DNA of 35,547 nt from Dehalococcoidia bacterium (GTDB taxonomy: Bacteria > Chloroflexota > Dehalococcoidia > UBA6926): assembly GCA_009841045.1 (NCBI GenBank), contig VXMO01000018.1, forward strand, positions 1 through 35,547. Direction: 5' to 3'. Positions 33,507 through 35,547 of this stretch are shown here, one piece after another (position 1 is the first letter of the stretch; each line of letters opens with the position of its first letter). The notes under the pieces are model-generated. The model saw only the letters and a program-made list of their open reading frames with translations, did no database searches and was not told the DNA's origin. The translations under genes were made by a program, and so were the position numbers.

Positions 33507-33641
33507 ATGCTGTCACTTTTCGCCCCGAGTCCCACCCTCACTGAGCACGACGTCAGTCGCAGTCTGCGGCTGATGGTCTGGGAGGGCGTCATGTCCGGCG
33601 CGATGTTCGCACTAGGGAGCGGCGGCATCGGAAAGCAGTGA
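33507..33641 (+). pseudogene. Remnant of an MFS transporter (5' end only)
   Basis: The 44-codon frame begins with ATG and reads LTEHDVSRSLRLMVWEGVMSGAMFALGSGG, which looks like the cytoplasmic start and first membrane helix of a major-facilitator transporter family in which similar proteins are about 400 residues long. After GGI the frame reads GKQ and stops. Nothing recognisable as the rest of the gene follows before the CoxG gene on the other strand. I therefore read it as the stump of a deleted gene. It starts seven bases after the mgtE stop. It could instead be a real small membrane peptide. Confidence 0.55.
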
Positions 33642-33654
33642 GGCGTCCGATATT

Positions 33655-33675
33655 GTCCGGCAGGCTCTGCCCGAC
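33655..33675. other. Hairpin between MFS remnant and coxG
   Basis: GTCCGGCAG and CTGCCCGAC can pair with one mismatch around a three-base loop (GCT). It lies between the converging MFS remnant and the coxG gene. There is no T-run, so a terminator role is only possible, and it may simply mark the end of the pyrKD-coxG transcript. Confidence 0.35.
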
Positions 33676-33683
33676 GAGGTCGA

Positions 33684-34121
33684 TTAGGGGCTTGCCTCTC
33701 TGCTGAGGGCGTCGAAGAACTGACCCATCAGCATTCGGACGGCGGTCTGGATCATGCGAGAGCCGATCTGCGCCAGCGTTCCGCCCACCTGCGCGTCCGC
33801 CTCCACTTCAACGAGAGTGCTCTCACCATCCTCGGTGAGGTTGATCATGCCCTCGCCCGAGACGAACCCCGTCGGGCCCTGCCCGTTCAAGGTCATCTTG
33901 TAGGACTCCGGCACGGCCACGTCCTCGATTTCAACCGAGCCGCTGAACCGCCCTCGTATTGGCCCAACGCCAACGGCCAACGTGGCGGAGAATTTTTGGG
34001 GCGTTTCAGCGTCCAGCGACTGACACCCGGGCACCATTCTTTGCAGGGCATCGGGGTCGTGGAGCAGTTCCCACACGCGCTCACGCGACGCGGGGACACT
34101 GTGGCTGCCGGTGATGTTCAT
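33684..34121 (-). CDS. CoxG-family (SRPBCC) protein
   Basis: A 145-residue SRPBCC-fold protein of the CoxG family. It shows the family start MNITGSHSVPASRERVWELLHDPDALQRMVPGC, a central GPIRGRFSGSVEI strand pair, and the C-terminal amphipathic helix (IGSRMIQTAVRMLMGQFFDAL). CoxG proteins are linked to molybdenum hydroxylases; in the aerobic CO dehydrogenase they tether the enzyme to the membrane. Here the gene lies five bases downstream of pyrD rather than in the hydroxylase operon about 1.7 kb away. A role with either hydroxylase in the window is inference. Confidence 0.88.
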   Translation of the reverse strand: MNITGSHSVPASRERVWELLHDPDALQRMVPGCQSLDAETPQKFSATLAVGVGPIRGRFSGSVEIEDVAVPESYKMTLNGQGPTGFVSGEGMINLTEDGESTLVEVEADAQVGGTLAQIGSRMIQTAVRMLMGQFFDALSREASP

Positions 34122-34126
34122 ATGGG

Positions 34127-35119
34127 TTAGTCGGAGGGGCCTGCGACGGGGGCGGCCGGGCGCGGGGGTTCGATGGCGACGCGCATTCTCTCTTCAAGCT
34201 GGCCGCGAATATCGATGATGCTGTTGAGATGGTGCGTTTGCACGTAGGTTTTGAGGCCCTCGATAACATCCAGCATCGTTGTGGGACGGGTGAAATTGGC
34301 GGTGCCGACGGCGACGGCGGTCGCGCCCGCCAGAATGAACTCAAGCGCGTCTTTGGCGGACGTGATCCCGCCAATCCCCACGACCGGCAGCGAGACCGCA
34401 GCGCACACCTGCCACACCATGCGGACGGCGATGGGGCGGATGGCGGGGCCGGAGACGCCGCCCGTCATCGTGCCGGTAACCGTTCGCCGGTTGTCCACGT
34501 CGATGACCATGCCTGACAGGGTGTTGATGGCGGAGATGGCCGTCGCGCCCCCCTGCTCGGATGCCTTGGCGATGTCCGCGATATTGGTGATGTTGGGCGT
34601 GAGCTTGGCGATGACGGGGCCGTCGAATCGGTCCGACACGCCGCGCACAACGCGCTCAACGTTGGTCGGGCTTGCGCCGATCTCCATGCCGCCCGCCTCA
34701 AGATTGGGGCAGGAGATGTTGACCTCAAGTCCCGCGACGCCCGGCTCGCCGTTCAGGCGCTCGGCAAGGCGGTCGTATTCCTCGATTCCCAGCCCGCCGA
34801 TGCTCACGATAACGGGCGAGTCGTACTTGGTGTACTCGGGCAGGAGGTCGGTCAGGAAATGTTCAACGCCGCGCGACGGAATGCCGATGGAGTTCAACAT
34901 TCCGGCGGGAGATTCGGCAGTGCGTGGGGCGGGATTGCCCGCGCGTTCTCCGTAGAAGATAGTCTTGGGAACGAGCGCGCCGAGTTGGCCGAGGTCAAAC
35001 AGGGTTCCCATCTCCGGCCCGAAACAGCCGGATGCAGGCATGACCGGGTTCTTGAGGGTCAGCCCGGCGCCGAGGTCAACCCCCAGCCTGCTGTCGGTCT
35101 CAGTGTCCTGTACGGCCAT
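34127..35119 (-). CDS. pyrD: Dihydroorotate dehydrogenase, class 1B catalytic subunit
   Basis: PyrD oxidises dihydroorotate to orotate in pyrimidine synthesis; class 1B enzymes pass electrons to PyrK. The 330-residue TIM barrel has the catalytic cysteine C137 in LEVNISCPN, the FMN-binding segments KLTPNITNIADIAKA and PVVGIGGITSAKDALEFILAGA, and the substrate loop NTLSGMVIDV. A proline-rich tail of about 15 residues follows the barrel. The ATG is only three bases after the pyrK stop and lacks a well-spaced Shine-Dalgarno, so coupled translation is likely. The adjacent pyrK confirms class 1B. Confidence 0.95.
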   Translation of the reverse strand: MAVQDTETDSRLGVDLGAGLTLKNPVMPASGCFGPEMGTLFDLGQLGALVPKTIFYGERAGNPAPRTAESPAGMLNSIGIPSRGVEHFLTDLLPEYTKYDSPVIVSIGGLGIEEYDRLAERLNGEPGVAGLEVNISCPNLEAGGMEIGASPTNVERVVRGVSDRFDGPVIAKLTPNITNIADIAKASEQGGATAISAINTLSGMVIDVDNRRTVTGTMTGGVSGPAIRPIAVRMVWQVCAAVSLPVVGIGGITSAKDALEFILAGATAVAVGTANFTRPTTMLDVIEGLKTYVQTHHLNSIIDIRGQLEERMRVAIEPPRPAAPVAGPSD

Positions 35120-35122
35120 CCC

Positions 35123-35547
35123 CTATACAGTAACGCCTGCCGGGTGGCAGCGAAAGACGGGGCCGTCACGGCACACCAGCGGCGACTCCGCCGACTCTCC
35201 AAACGCGCCGGTCGCGCAGGAATGGCAGTAGCCCAGGCCGCACGCCATGTGGGCCTCCAGTGAGACGTAGGTCTCCACGTCCGCGGGCGCGGCGAGTCGC
35301 GTTGTGAGTTCAATCAGGCGGTTGGAACCGCAAACGTAAGCCTGCTGCACACGGCCCGACTCGATGATCTCGCTGATCCACGGCTCCACGTTCCTAACAT
35401 CACTGCTGCCGTCCGCGTCATCGACGTAGAGGGCATTGCCGCGCGCCTTCTTGATGATGTCCTTGCCGAGCACGACGTCCGTGTTGCGCGCGCTGAAAAC
35501 GGAGTAGATATCGGTGTTTTGGTGTCGTGCCGGTTCGACGAGGGTCG
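35123..35547 (-). CDS. pyrK: Dihydroorotate dehydrogenase electron-transfer subunit (partial, runs off the window)
   Basis: The C-terminal part of PyrK, the FAD- and 2Fe-2S-containing partner that moves electrons from PyrD to NAD. The reading frame stays open to the right edge, so the true start is outside. The 2Fe-2S site is seen as MACGLGYCHSCATG (C-x4-C-x2-C) followed by LVCRDGPVF with the fourth cysteine, the family's diagnostic ending. The AYVCGSNRLIELT segment corresponds to the NAD-binding CG motif. A GTG at 35473 is inside the domain and is not the start. Confidence 0.9.
   Translation of the reverse strand, partial: TLVEPARHQNTDIYSVFSARNTDVVLGKDIIKKARGNALYVDDADGSSDVRNVEPWISEIIESGRVQQAYVCGSNRLIELTTRLAAPADVETYVSLEAHMACGLGYCHSCATGAFGESAESPLVCRDGPVFRCHPAGVTV

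Overview
The window looks like a piece of a bacterial chromosome with about 60% GC and tightly packed, mostly minus-strand genes. Many neighbours overlap by ATGA or sit a few bases apart. The gene content suggests Chloroflexota, of the Dehalococcoidia/SAR202 kind. The pointers are an 11-subunit complex I locus without nuoEFG, several CoxL/xanthine-dehydrogenase-type molybdenum hydroxylase large subunits, a CoxG, duplicated two-domain VOC proteins and an ArgA-like GNAT. That placement is inferred from gene content only. No rRNA, tRNA, CRISPR array, insertion sequence or prophage was seen.

Layout. 1-1.8 kb: ruvB and an AlkD-like DNA glycosylase (DNA repair). 1.8-4.6 kb: an orphan molybdenum hydroxylase large subunit and a GYD-domain protein separated by a hairpin plus T-run terminator. 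4.65-5.7 kb: a HicB/HicA toxin-antitoxin pair converging on a Nudix hydrolase. 5.7-7.2 kb: a dispersed palindromic repeat, then an ArgA-like acetyltransferase overlapping an NAD kinase. 7.3-9.3 kb: two paralogous VOC proteins. 9.45-19.84 kb: nuoABCDHIJK-(small protein)-LMN, all minus strand, with a sigma70-like promoter in front of nuoA.

19.95-25.5 kb: an oligopeptide-type ABC ATPase, holA (converging on the ABC gene and ending in a second copy of the repeat), a transmembrane protein joining a degenerate kinase to a PQQ-type propeller, and a YchF-like GTPase. 25.6-32 kb: a molybdenum hydroxylase operon in the order small (2Fe-2S), large 1, FAD, large 2, followed by a small zinc-finger-like protein. 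32.1-35.5 kb: mgtE (divergent), a remnant of an MFS transporter, and a pyrK-pyrD-coxG unit that runs off the right edge.

How the parts fit. The molybdenum hydroxylases would feed electrons through 2Fe-2S and FAD subunits. Complex I, lacking its NADH-oxidising module here, would take electrons from another donor and pump ions. NAD kinase, Nudix hydrolase and PyrKD are housekeeping cofactor and nucleotide enzymes. The least ordinary items are the pseudokinase-zinc ribbon-TM-propeller protein, the VOC paralogs that have each lost a different metal ligand in their second domain, the doubled large subunit in the cox-like operon, and the repeat that supplies the end of holA.
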